Shown piece after piece: positions 1 through 7,379 of a stretch of 14,320 bases of DNA (the first letter of the stretch is position 1; every line of letters starts with the position of its first letter). A program made the position numbers and the translations under genes. Below the pieces are notes generated by a model, which had not been told where the DNA came from, made no database searches, and saw only the letters and a program-made list of their open reading frames with translations. Source of the DNA: Candidatus Nomurabacteria bacterium (GTDB lineage: Bacteria; Patescibacteriota; Minisyncoccia; Phycocordibacterales; UBA9973); the NCBI GenBank assembly GCA_023267515.1, contig JAHFNF010000003.1, positions 1 to 14,320 of the forward strand, written 5' to 3'.

Positions 1-594
1 AAGGTTGAAAGTTTTTTTAATATAATCCGCGATAGCTTGATCAATTTTATCTCCCGCGCATTTTACCGAAGTAGAAGCGACGATACCGCCGAGTGAGATG
101 ACAGCCACATCCGTCGTTCCCCCACCGATGTCCACCACCATATGCCCTTTTGATTCATAAATTGGAATGCCTGCGCCGATGGCGGCCAAGATTGGTTCCT
201 TCACGACGTATGCATTTTTTGCGCCCGCGCGAATGGCCGCCTCAATCACCGCGCGACGCTCGGTAGAAGTCACACCTGCCGGCACAGAGACCATCACATC
301 TGGTTTGAATAAATTGAATGGCCCCATCGCTTTATTTATAAAATATCGAAGCATCGCCTCAGTCACGCGGTAGTCTGCTATTACGCCGTCTTTCATCGGT
401 CGGTAGGCAATAATAGAGTCTGGGGTCTTGCCGATCATATCTTTCGCGTCAAAACCAATAGCTAGAATCTTATTATCCTGTTCAGAGACCGCGACGACAG
501 ATGGCTCGTTTAAGACTATCCCCTTGCCCGGCAAAAATACCAAAGTGTTGGCGGTGCCCAAATCGATGCCGAGTTTTCTTGAAAAAATTCCCAT
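1..594 (-). CDS. mreB: Rod-shape-determining protein MreB (5' part; runs off the window)
   Basis: Bacterial actin homologue that polymerises under the membrane and positions cell-wall synthesis. The first 198 residues are visible; the family is usually about 340, so the C-terminal part lies before base 1. Seen: phosphate-1 motif DLGTANT (11-17), the MreB segment [15 protein letters not shown] (102-116), [11 protein letters not shown] (132-142) and phosphate-2 motif DIGGGTTD (155-162), all intact. The start ATG at 594-592 gives the usual MreB N-terminus ([12 protein letters not shown]). A TATATT box at 606-601 ends 6 nt before this ATG and no Shine-Dalgarno is present, so a leaderless mRNA is likely. 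The gene is divergent from priA, with 36 bp between the start codons. The intact ATP-binding motifs suggest a rod-shaped cell. Identification is secure. Confidence 0.96.
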   Translation of the reverse strand, partial: MGIFSRKLGIDLGTANTLVFLPGKGIVLNEPSVVAVSEQDNKILAIGFDAKDMIGKTPDSIIAYRPMKDGVIADYRVTEAMLRYFINKAMGPFNLFKPDVMVSVPAGVTSTERRAVIEAAIRAGAKNAYVVKEPILAAIGAGIPIYESKGHMVVDIGGGTTDVAVISLGGIVASTSVKCAGDKIDQAIADYIKKTFNL

Positions 595-600
595 TCAGTG

Positions 601-624
601 AATATATCACATTTGTGCTAAAAT
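601..624. promoter_or_regulatory. Back-to-back leaderless promoters of mreB and priA
   Basis: The minus-strand box TATATT (606-601) is 6 nt from the mreB ATG. The plus-strand box TAAAAT (619-624) is 6 nt from the priA ATG. The two -10 boxes lie only 12 bp apart, so two RNA polymerases probably could not load together. No good -35 hexamer is seen for either. The call rests on spacing and on the same arrangement recurring through the window. Confidence 0.55.
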
Positions 625-630
625 AAAAAT

Positions 631-2553
631 ATGAAAATTGTGACGGTAATCCCGCTCGCCAAAAGCGCATTTAAAGAGGATTTAACCTATTTTACTGCAA
701 AAGAAATACCGGACGGTAGTATCGTCCAAATCCCAATCCGCAATAAAAAAGTTTTAGGCATCGCGATATCTTCCGAGGAAGTATCAGCGACAAAATCAAA
801 TATAAAAGGTCTTGCGTTTAACCTAAAAAAAATTGAAGAAGTAAAAGAGCGCTCAATTTTTTCCGGCGAATTTATAAAAGCAGGCATTGAACTCGCGCAA
901 TATTTCGCTGGGCAAAAAGGGACGACGTTGGTGACTTTAATTCCAGCGAGCTTCCGAGAAAATTATGATAAATTATCTTCTGCCGAAACTTCTGTTTCAA
1001 ATGAAAAAAATGGTTCAAAAAAAATCCGCGCAGAGAAATTATTATTACAATTGCCTCTTGATGAACGCATTTCATATTACAAGACTTTAATTCGTGGCTC
1101 GTTTGCGGAAAAAAAGTCAGTTTATGTGATTTTGCCTTCCGAGCGAGATATAAGTACCTTTAAGGACCTATCTCGCGGGATAGAAAACTTCACTTTTACA
1201 ATTCACGGCGGGCTTTCCGCTAAAAAGCAGGTGGAAATGTTCAAAAAGATTGTAAATACCGGGCATCCGGTGCTTATTTTCGGCACCGCCCAGTTTTTAT
1301 CTATTAATAGACACGATATGGGCACAATAATAGTGGAGCACGAGAGCGCCGGGAGCTATAAAATGTTTAATCGTCCTTATTTGGATATGCGGGTTTTTGC
1401 AGAGCTTTTTGCCCAAAAAATCGGAGCAAAATTAATATTAGCCGACACATTACTACGCTTTGAAAGTATTGCTAGGCGTGATGAACTATCCGAGGTGCAT
1501 GCACTATCTTTTCGCTTAAATTTCAAAGGTAACATTGAAGTGATTAATCCAAACAGCGATAAGGACAAAAAGTTTAGAATTTTTTCTGACGAAACTATTG
1601 AGGAAATAAAAGAAGCGGTTAGTAAAAAGCAAAATGTTTTTATTTTTTCTCTGCGCAAAGGATTGGCGACAATGACCGTCTGCCGAGATTGCGCTACTCC
1701 GGTAATGTGTGACAATTGCTCATCCCCTGTCGTCTTATATTTATCCCGTGATGGTAAGAAAAGAATGTTTGTCTGCAACCGTTGTGGTACCGAGAAAAGC
1801 CCAGAAACAAAATGCGCCAATTGCGATAGCTGGAACTTGATGCCCCTAGGAATCGGCACGGATACTGTAGAGGAAGAAATCAAAAAATTATTGCCAAAAA
1901 TTAAGACTTTTAAAATAGATAAGGAATCTGCCAAGACAGAAAAGGGCGCAGAAAAAATCATCAAAGATTTCACCGAAAGTAATGGCTCAATCTTAATAGG
2001 TACGGAGATGGCATTTTTTTATTTGAAAGATAAAGTGCCACTTTCCATCATTGCCTCTTTTGACTCTCTTTGGAGCATACCGAATTTTAAAATGAGTGAG
2101 AAAATTTTGCATATAATTTTTTCCACGATTTCACTTACAGAAAAAAAAATAATTATCCAAACTAAAAATACAGACGACCCGGCTATAAAAGCAATTGTTA
2201 ATGAAAACCTGCTTGGCTTTGTACGCGAAGAATTGAAAGATCGTAAAGACCTTGGCTACCCTCCATTTGAAAGGTTTATAAAAATATCGCACTTGGGAGG
2301 GAGTGAAGAAACAGCAAAAGCGAAAAAGGGATTGGCAGAAGTATTCAAAGAATACAAACCCGAAATTTTTAGCGGATTTGTGGCCAAGCTAAAAGGCAAA
2401 TACGCCACCAACGCTCTTATCAAGCTCCCTCCCGAAAAATGGTCTTTTCCCGAGCTTCACAAGGGAGGCTCTATAAACATGATACTTCTCCAAAAACTTT
2501 CCTCCCTTCCACCAACATTCTCCATAAACGTAGACCCCGAGGATTTGCTATAG
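631..2553 (+). CDS. priA: PriA-like primosomal protein N' with degenerate ATPase motifs
   Basis: PriA normally recognises stalled forks, unwinds DNA 3'-5' and reloads the replicative helicase. Conserved here: an N-terminal 3'BD-like domain (about 1-70); eight zinc-binding cysteines in four CxxC pairs (C351/354, C360/363, C382/385, C395/398); ILIGTEM (454-460, matching GTQM); LGYPPF (541-546); and the C-terminal NVDPEDLL (633-640). Lost: Walker A (GxTGSGKT expected near 139-147 reads LQLPLDERI), the DEEH box (reads VEHE, 235-238), the GSATP motif (reads ADTLL, 271-275) and motif VI (no GRAGR near 490-500). The 640-aa length is near normal (E. coli about 730) and the frame is open throughout, so this is not a simple pseudogene. 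I infer a structural fork-binding or primosome-scaffold role without ATP-driven unwinding. The ATG is preceded by a TAAAAT box 6 nt upstream. Confidence 0.88.
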   Translation: MKIVTVIPLAKSAFKEDLTYFTAKEIPDGSIVQIPIRNKKVLGIAISSEEVSATKSNIKGLAFNLKKIEEVKERSIFSGEFIKAGIELAQYFAGQKGTTLVTLIPASFRENYDKLSSAETSVSNEKNGSKKIRAEKLLLQLPLDERISYYKTLIRGSFAEKKSVYVILPSERDISTFKDLSRGIENFTFTIHGGLSAKKQVEMFKKIVNTGHPVLIFGTAQFLSINRHDMGTIIVEHESAGSYKMFNRPYLDMRVFAELFAQKIGAKLILADTLLRFESIARRDELSEVHALSFRLNFKGNIEVINPNSDKDKKFRIFSDETIEEIKEAVSKKQNVFIFSLRKGLATMTVCRDCATPVMCDNCSSPVVLYLSRDGKKRMFVCNRCGTEKSPETKCANCDSWNLMPLGIGTDTVEEEIKKLLPKIKTFKIDKESAKTEKGAEKIIKDFTESNGSILIGTEMAFFYLKDKVPLSIIASFDSLWSIPNFKMSEKILHIIFSTISLTEKKIIIQTKNTDDPAIKAIVNENLLGFVREELKDRKDLGYPPFERFIKISHLGGSEETAKAKKGLAEVFKEYKPEIFSGFVAKLKGKYATNALIKLPPEKWSFPELHKGGSINMILLQKLSSLPPTFSINVDPEDLL

Positions 2554-2584
2554 AGGTTAAATTTGCTTGTTCTATAATAGATTC

Positions 2585-3157
2585 TTATATTGCCCCAATC
2601 CAGGAATTACAATTTGGAGTCCCCCCTGTGGTATTAAAATAACTATAAGCCCAACCATTTGAACTCCAATAGTACCACGAACCACCCGACCACATATATG
2701 ACGAACCATTACCATTACAACCAAAACCTTGTACAAAACCTTGCAACTGTCCTGACCCCACTTGCCCTATTTCTGAGAATGCCCGTGTCATAGACTTTCC
2801 TGATTTAGCAGATTCAAAATCTTTATAAGTAGCACTGTTCAGCGCTTTTATTATTGCTGTTGCTGTCTCATTGGGAGGAGTTAAAATTTTACCAGATGCA
2901 TCTAGCGATTCTGGAGATGATGCAGGTGCTGCCGGTGTTGCTGTATTAGGCTCACAAACACCATTAACCATAGTTCCCCAATAGAAACCACTTCCATTGT
3001 TGCCTTCACAGATTCCTCCATTCATAGAATTTGGAGTCGTACTTTGAAGACCAGTGATAGCCTCGCCTTTTTGACCATTAAAACTACCTAAATAGAACGC
3101 ACCGATTACTAGTACTGCCACCCCTAACACAACCCATGTTTTATTAGTATTTTGCAT
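2585..3157 (-). CDS. Membrane-anchored extracellular protein, Cys/Trp/Gly-rich (hypothetical)
   Basis: No family recognised. The 190-aa protein begins with a short polar N-terminus and one hydrophobic helix (about 8-25), which predicts an N-terminal anchor with the rest outside. A Pro/Ala/Ser linker (71-82) follows, then a conventional helical stretch (about 95-130), then a tail (145-190) rich in Gly, Ser, Trp, Tyr and Asn. Four cysteines (50, 68, 147, 183), all outside, could form two disulfides. The aromatic-Gly tail suggests an adhesive or carbohydrate-contacting surface module; a pilin-like subunit is an alternative, but no prepilin cleavage site is evident. It converges on priA with 31 bp between stop codons and no clear terminator hairpin there. 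It is divergent from rpsU across 138 bp. Confidence 0.75.
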   Translation of the reverse strand: MQNTNKTWVVLGVAVLVIGAFYLGSFNGQKGEAITGLQSTTPNSMNGGICEGNNGSGFYWGTMVNGVCEPNTATPAAPASSPESLDASGKILTPPNETATAIIKALNSATYKDFESAKSGKSMTRAFSEIGQVGSGQLQGFVQGFGCNGNGSSYMWSGGSWYYWSSNGWAYSYFNTTGGTPNCNSWIGAI

Positions 3158-3261
3158 AAATCATACATTTAACTATTGTTGATAATATTTTAATTATGCC
3201 CTCCTCGTAACAACTTGGCAAGCAAGAGTGTTGATAACAAAATGTAGGATTTAAAAGCAAT

Positions 3262-3289
3262 TTGCAAAAATATTTTTTTCTGTTATGAT
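3262..3289 (+). promoter_or_regulatory. rpsU promoter, predicted leaderless
   Basis: TTGCAA (3262-3267), a 16-bp spacer and TATGAT (3284-3289) form a good sigma70-type promoter. The -10 ends 6 nt before the rpsU ATG at 3296, so transcription should start at or next to the ATG. It probably drives rpsU-ybeY and perhaps ftsA. Confidence 0.7.
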
Positions 3290-3295
3290 AGCGGA

Positions 3296-3532
3296 ATGGC
3301 AAAACCGATTATCGTAGTGCATAAAAATCCTAATGAAAACAACGCGAGCGTATTGCGCCGTTTTTCGCGCAAAATTATGGAATCCGGCATTATCTATAAA
3401 GTCAAAAAAGCTCGTTATAATGAACGCAAGGAATCAAAGCTCAAAGTAAAAGCCGCCACCTTAAAACGCATTGCCAAGAGAAAAGTAAACGACAGGATGC
3501 GAAAAATGGGCAAACTCGTAGGCCGAAAATAA
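3296..3532 (+). CDS. rpsU: Small ribosomal subunit protein bS21
   Basis: Basic 78-aa protein that matches bS21 through the core ASVLRRFSRKIMESGI (17-32), followed by KKARYNERKESK and a Lys/Arg-rich C-terminus. bS21 sits beside the 16S 3' end, near the anti-Shine-Dalgarno, and helps mRNA engagement during initiation. The N-terminal segment before the core is a few residues longer than in E. coli. Its own start lacks a Shine-Dalgarno and lies 6 nt after a TATGAT box. This matters because bS21 is implicated in start selection in bacteria that rarely use Shine-Dalgarno sites. ybeY follows after 12 bp, so the two probably share a transcript of translation and ribosome-maturation genes. Confidence 0.93.
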   Translation: MAKPIIVVHKNPNENNASVLRRFSRKIMESGIIYKVKKARYNERKESKLKVKAATLKRIAKRKVNDRMRKMGKLVGRK

Positions 3533-3544
3533 AAATAGAATAAG

Positions 3545-3997
3545 ATGAGTGCTAATTTCTCTATATTGAATTTAACCCGAGGCAAACTCCCAAGTTTGCC
3601 TTTTGACGTTCTAAAAGAGGACATCCTAGGTAAGTCCTACGATCTTTCCCTAGTTTTTATTGACGCTAAAAAATCCCAGGAATTAAACCGCGCCTACCGA
3701 AAAAAAAATAAGCCTGCCAATGTCCTCTCCTTCCCGCTGTCTAAAAAAGAAGGAGAGATTTTCATCTGCCCCAAGATGGCCAAAAAGCAAGCGCCTGATT
3801 ACAATAAAACTTGGCAAGAATTCATATTTTTCCTAGTTATCCACGGAATGCTTCATTTGAAAGGAATGCAACATAGTAGTAGAATGGATAAAGCGGAAAA
3901 AAAATATGTTGAGAAATATAAGAGTGGGAATAGACGTAGGCACAGCGGCGACCCGAGTCGTCGTGGCAGAGTTTTTAAAAGGAGAAAAAATCCCTAA
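3545..3997 (+). CDS. ybeY: Endoribonuclease YbeY (16S rRNA maturation / ribosome quality control)
   Basis: UPF0054 metalloprotein that acts in 16S rRNA 3'-end maturation. The signature HGMLHLKGMQH (100-110) supplies the three zinc-binding histidines H100, H104 and H110. NRAYRKKNKPANVLSFPL (48-65) matches the conserved region around the usual TDVLSFP. The domain seems complete by about residue 125. The last 25-30 residues, very rich in Arg and Ser, are encoded on top of the start of ftsA in another frame (overlap 3906-3997) and are not typical of the family. No Shine-Dalgarno precedes ATG 3545; 12 bp separate it from rpsU, so translation is probably coupled or begins without one. Function is secure; whether the tail matters is unclear. 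Confidence 0.9.
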   Translation: MSANFSILNLTRGKLPSLPFDVLKEDILGKSYDLSLVFIDAKKSQELNRAYRKKNKPANVLSFPLSKKEGEIFICPKMAKKQAPDYNKTWQEFIFFLVIHGMLHLKGMQHSSRMDKAEKKYVEKYKSGNRRRHSGDPSRRGRVFKRRKNP

Positions 3998-5072
3998 AAT
4001 TTTGGGTACTGGTTGGAGCGTATCTCATGGCATCCGCCACGGATATGTTTTTAAATTTGAGGACGCGGTAAAGAGCATCAAAAAAGCGGTGGCCGAAGCG
4101 GAAAATAGCTCTGGTGTAAAAATAAAACGGGCGGTAGTTTCAATCGGTGGAATCACACTTTCTTCTCAGATCTGCCTAGGCACCACGGTGATTTCCAGGG
4201 CGGACAGTGAAGTGACATCGCTAGACATTAATAAGGCCATCAAGGAAAGCGAAAAAAATTTAAATTTAGGAAATAAAAAAATAATTCACATCTTCCCTGT
4301 CTCCTATAAGTTGGACGACAAGGAAGTGCTGGGGCGGCCGGAAGGACAACGAGGCCTGAAACTTGAAGTGAGAACTCTTTTTGTCACTGTCTCCTCTCAG
4401 CATTTAGACGATCTTCTTGGCGCGATAGCAGAGGCCGGAGTAGAGCCAATAAACGAAATTGCTTCACCTATTGCTGCTGCCGAGATAGCCCTTGGAGAGA
4501 AGCAGAAAATGGTGGGTTGCGCATTGGTGAATATTGGAGCTGAGACAGTGTCCATGGCGGTGTTTGAGGATGGCATGCCTATCTACGTACACGCCTTCAA
4601 TATTGGCTCTACTGATATTACGAACGACATCGCTCTCGGTCTAAAAATTCCACTTGAAGAAGCAGAAAGCCTAAAATTAGGAGGAACACCAGATAAGTAC
4701 TCAAAGAAAAAACTGGACGAAATTATTGATGCAAGATTCGGCGACATTTTTGAATATGTTGAAAACGATTTAAAGAAAATAAAAAGAAATGAGCTTCTGC
4801 CGGCAGGAATAATTTTTATCGGAGCCGGATCTGCCTACTCACCACTTGAAAAAATATCCAAGGAAACTTTAAATCTTCCATCAAAAATTGGCGCATCGGA
4901 AATGTTTGGCAACGCAAAGACAAAACTTCGCGACCCAGCCTGGTTCACAGCCCTCGGCCTCTGCCTTGTGAGTAATGATTCAGCGAGCATCGGTTCACCG
5001 GACAACCTTCCAGGCTTCTTAAAAGATATAAAAAACGGCTTGAAATCAATGTTCAAACAGCTGAAACCCTAA
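3906..5072 (+). CDS. ftsA: Cell division protein FtsA
   Basis: Actin-family protein that tethers FtsZ filaments to the membrane and recruits the divisome. Seen: phosphate-1 region VGIDVGTAATR (7-17); a 1C (SHS2-type) subdomain (about 75-165), which distinguishes FtsA from MreB; phosphate-2 region LVNIGAETVSMAVF (207-220); adenosine-motif region IIFIGAGSA (302-310); and a C-terminal amphipathic helix (about 369-386, basic and hydrophobic) that should bind membrane. Phosphate-2 departs from DIGGGTT by having Asn for the Asp and Ala-Glu for Gly-Gly. At 388 aa it is slightly short (E. coli 420). ATG 3906 lies inside ybeY; GTG 3924 would also keep the domain, but the ATG is the better start. ftsZ follows 36 bp downstream. 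Confidence 0.93.
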   Translation: MLRNIRVGIDVGTAATRVVVAEFLKGEKIPKILGTGWSVSHGIRHGYVFKFEDAVKSIKKAVAEAENSSGVKIKRAVVSIGGITLSSQICLGTTVISRADSEVTSLDINKAIKESEKNLNLGNKKIIHIFPVSYKLDDKEVLGRPEGQRGLKLEVRTLFVTVSSQHLDDLLGAIAEAGVEPINEIASPIAAAEIALGEKQKMVGCALVNIGAETVSMAVFEDGMPIYVHAFNIGSTDITNDIALGLKIPLEEAESLKLGGTPDKYSKKKLDEIIDARFGDIFEYVENDLKKIKRNELLPAGIIFIGAGSAYSPLEKISKETLNLPSKIGASEMFGNAKTKLRDPAWFTALGLCLVSNDSASIGSPDNLPGFLKDIKNGLKSMFKQLKP

Positions 5073-5094
5073 ATTTGCTTTTTTTATTTTTAAG

Positions 5095-5100
5095 GATAAT
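5095..5100 (+). promoter_or_regulatory. Possible ftsZ -10 box
   Basis: GATAAT ends 8 nt before the ftsZ ATG, in the 36-bp ftsA-ftsZ gap. A T-rich tract with TTGCTT (5075-5080) precedes it, but the spacer is only 14 bp. This could allow extra ftsZ transcription independent of ftsA. An AGGGG at 5103-5107 is too close to the ATG to be a normal Shine-Dalgarno. Confidence 0.4.
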
Positions 5101-5108
5101 ATAGGGGT

Positions 5109-6296
5109 ATGCCAAAAGTATACCCAGAAATAGAGAGCTTCGCCCGCATCAAAGTCATTGGGGTCGGCGGTTCCGGCAAAAATGCCTTGAATCATATGAT
5201 TACTTCCCGGGTAAAGGGAGTAGAGTTTATCGCAATGAATACTGATACCCAGGATCTGCACCATTCCTTAGCTCCCAAGAAATTGCATATTGGGAAAAAT
5301 CTTACTAAGGGCCTAGGGGCCGGAATGAATCCAGAACTCGGTAAAAAAGCTGCCGAGGAAACCAAGACGGAAATCCAGGATATGCTCAAAGGCGCAGATA
5401 TGGCCTTCATTGCTTGCGGGATGGGCGGGGGCACCGGCACTGGCGCGGCGCCAATTGTCGCAAGAGCGGCCAAGGAACAAGATATTTTGACCGTAGCTGT
5501 GGTCACCAGACCTTTTTTCTTTGAAGGAAATCAGCGAATGAAAATTGCGGAAAAAGGCATTGAAGAACTTTCAAAAGAAGTGGATGCGATAATCGTAATC
5601 CCAAACGACAAACTGCTCGCCATGGCGGACAAAAATACCGCTTTCAAAGATGCTTTCGCTACTTGCGATGAAGTATTGCGCCAAGCTGTGGAAGGAATTT
5701 CGGACCTTATCACCACCCCAGGAGTTATCAATGTGGACTTTGCAGATATCCGCGCGGTAATGCAGGATGCTGGGAGCGCTCTTATGGGCATCGGTTCGGC
5801 CTCCGGTGAAAAACGGGCCGAAAAAGCCGCCTTTATGGCAATTAACTCCCCTCTCCTTGAAGTTTCAATCCACGGCGCAAAGGGAGTTCTCTTTGCTATT
5901 TCTGGAGGAGACGACCTGACTATTCACGAAATACAAGATGCGGCAAAAATAATCACTGAGTCCATAGATAAGGACGCCAAGGTAATATTTGGTACTATTC
6001 GCGATGAAAAATTGAAAAAAGGAGAAGTAAAAGTGACTGTCATTGCAACCAGCTTCCCAGCGGACGCACCACGCAAGAGCCTTTTTGGAATTAGTGGTAA
6101 AGAAGAGAAAACAACTACCCAAAAGAAAGAAATACACAACACCATAGCCAGCGTAAATACAGAGCAGAATGATTTTCCTAAAAAAGCTGAAAAGAAAGAA
6201 CCAGTGCCAGTAACCTCAAAAGAAGAAGAAATAATTATTGACGATGCGGATGACTGGAGCGCTGTTCCAGCATTCTTCCGAAGAAATAAGAAATAG
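5109..6296 (+). CDS. ftsZ: Cell division GTPase FtsZ
   Basis: Tubulin homologue that forms the cytokinetic Z ring by GTP-dependent polymerisation. Seen: nucleotide-binding start IKVIGVGGSGKNALNHM (14-30); tubulin signature GGGTGTG (106-112); T7 synergy loop NVDFADIR (208-215) with its catalytic Asp residues; the C-terminal tubulin-like domain ending near 317; a charged disordered linker (about 320-380); and a C-terminal peptide VPAFFRRNKK (386-395) corresponding to the usual IPAFLR that binds FtsA. The 395-aa length is typical. All GTPase motifs are intact, in contrast with the priA ATPase. It lies between ftsA and trxB (14-bp gap), the usual order in this lineage as far as I recall. Confidence 0.97.
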   Translation: MPKVYPEIESFARIKVIGVGGSGKNALNHMITSRVKGVEFIAMNTDTQDLHHSLAPKKLHIGKNLTKGLGAGMNPELGKKAAEETKTEIQDMLKGADMAFIACGMGGGTGTGAAPIVARAAKEQDILTVAVVTRPFFFEGNQRMKIAEKGIEELSKEVDAIIVIPNDKLLAMADKNTAFKDAFATCDEVLRQAVEGISDLITTPGVINVDFADIRAVMQDAGSALMGIGSASGEKRAEKAAFMAINSPLLEVSIHGAKGVLFAISGGDDLTIHEIQDAAKIITESIDKDAKVIFGTIRDEKLKKGEVKVTVIATSFPADAPRKSLFGISGKEEKTTTQKKEIHNTIASVNTEQNDFPKKAEKKEPVPVTSKEEEIIIDDADDWSAVPAFFRRNKK

Positions 6297-6310
6297 TATA
6301 AGATAGATAG

Positions 6311-7243
6311 ATGATCTATGATTTGATAATTTTAGGCGGAGGGCCTTCCGGTACGGCGGCTGCTATTTACGCTGCTAGAAAGAGGCTTTCCACTCTTTTT
6401 ATCACTGCTGAATGGGGCGGACAATCTACGGTATCGGAAAAAATCTACAACTGGGTAGGCACGCCGGAAATCGGAGGGATGGAGCTCGGCACCGCGTTTA
6501 AGACTCATGTCCTTGCTAATACCGGCGAGAAACAAACTCTCTTTGTAAAAGAAGGAGAAAAAGCCATCACCGTTTCTAAAAACGCCGAGCTTTTTGAAGT
6601 AACTACAGAAAGCGGAGAAAAATTCCAAAGTAAAACTATTTTGATAACGACCGGAAGCGGACGAAAAAAACTCATCGCTAAAAATGCGGACAAATTTGAA
6701 AATAAAGGTATCACCTATTGCGCCTCTTGTGATGGGCCGCTCTTTGCTGACCAAGACGTCGTGGTCATCGGCGGAGGCAATGCCGGTTTTGAATCCGCCG
6801 CTCAGCTCCTAGCCTATGCTAAATCCGTCACCTTACTTCATCGTAGCGCGGAATTTAAAGCAGACGCAGTGACAATTGAAAAAGTGCTTTCCCACCCAAA
6901 TATCAAAGCAGTAAAAAATGTAGATATTTTAGAAGTAAAGGGAGATAAGTTTGTGGAGGGACTAGTTTACAAAGACAAAACTACCGGCGCCGAGACGACA
7001 CTAAACGTCAGCGGTATTTTCGTAGAAATAGGACAAATACCTAATACCGACTTGGTGAAAGACTTGGTAGAGCTGGATGAAATAAAAAGAATAAAGATAG
7101 ACGCTTGGAACAATCGTACCTCGGTCCCAGGCATCTGGGCGGCGGGCGATTGCACCAATGTCCTCTACCACCAAAACAACATCGCCGCTGGCGACGGCGT
7201 CCGCGCGTTGGAGGATATATATTTGTTCCTGCGCGCTAAATAA
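6311..7243 (+). CDS. trxB: Thioredoxin reductase-like flavoprotein (AhpF C-terminal type)
   Basis: FAD-dependent disulfide reductase that passes electrons from a nicotinamide cofactor to a thioredoxin-like partner. Seen: FAD-binding GGGPSG (9-14); redox-active CASC (137-140) followed by DGPLF; nicotinamide-binding GGGNAG (154-159); and AAGDCTNV (277-284). At 310 aa it matches bacterial TrxB in length. The segment that binds the NADPH 2'-phosphate in classic TrxB (HRRxxxR) reads HRSAEFK (177-183). With VSGIFVEIGQIPNT (233-246), it resembles the C-terminal half of AhpF, an NADH enzyme, without the N-terminal thioredoxin-fold domains. I infer NADH preference or relaxed specificity. A TATAAG box 8 nt upstream of ATG 6311 may give a separate leaderless transcript; otherwise it is co-transcribed with ftsZ. 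Confidence 0.92.
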   Translation: MIYDLIILGGGPSGTAAAIYAARKRLSTLFITAEWGGQSTVSEKIYNWVGTPEIGGMELGTAFKTHVLANTGEKQTLFVKEGEKAITVSKNAELFEVTTESGEKFQSKTILITTGSGRKKLIAKNADKFENKGITYCASCDGPLFADQDVVVIGGGNAGFESAAQLLAYAKSVTLLHRSAEFKADAVTIEKVLSHPNIKAVKNVDILEVKGDKFVEGLVYKDKTTGAETTLNVSGIFVEIGQIPNTDLVKDLVELDEIKRIKIDAWNNRTSVPGIWAAGDCTNVLYHQNNIAAGDGVRALEDIYLFLRAK

Positions 7244-7248
7244 ATATT

Positions 7249-7335
7249 GGAAGCGTGGCTGAGTGGTTGAAGGCACTGGTTTCGAAAACCAGCATCGGGG
7301 AAACCTGATCGTGAGTTCAAATCTCACCGCTTCCG
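7249..7335 (+). tRNA. tRNA-Ser (anticodon CGA)
   Basis: Complete class II cloverleaf. The acceptor GGAAGCG (7249-7255) pairs with CGCTTCC (7328-7334), with discriminator G7335. The anticodon stem CTGGT/ACCAG encloses the loop TTCGAAA, giving anticodon CGA (UCG codons). A long variable arm and a T arm GTGAG/CTCAC follow. CCA is not encoded, so a CCA-adding enzyme is required. It lies 5 bp after trxB and may be processed from that transcript. Confidence 0.96.
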
Positions 7336-7343
7336 CAAATTAC

Positions 7344-7372
7344 TTGACTTTCTTAGGTTTATACACTAATCT
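7344..7372 (+). promoter_or_regulatory. Promoter for a candidate structured RNA
   Basis: TTGACT (7344-7349), a 17-bp spacer and TAATCT (7367-7372). The predicted start (about 7379-7380) coincides with the first base of the long stem beginning GGGTTAAG, so promoter and RNA structure support each other. Confidence 0.6.
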
Positions 7373-7379
7373 AGCACTT

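Noticed and set aside
1377..1973. 198-aa open frame on the minus strand inside priA
   Set aside because: It lies antisense to the conserved Zn-cysteine region of priA, has no recognisable domain and no promoter; it is a shadow frame.
631..2553. priA as a frameshifted pseudogene
   Set aside because: The frame is open over 640 residues with conserved sequence at both ends and all eight cysteines; motif loss is by substitution, not truncation.
5192..5506. 104-aa minus-strand frame inside ftsZ
   Set aside because: Antisense to the tubulin signature of ftsZ, without independent evidence.
7001..7327. 108-aa minus-strand frame across the trxB end and tRNA-Ser
   Set aside because: It runs antisense through a tRNA gene and conserved TrxB residues, so it is a shadow frame.
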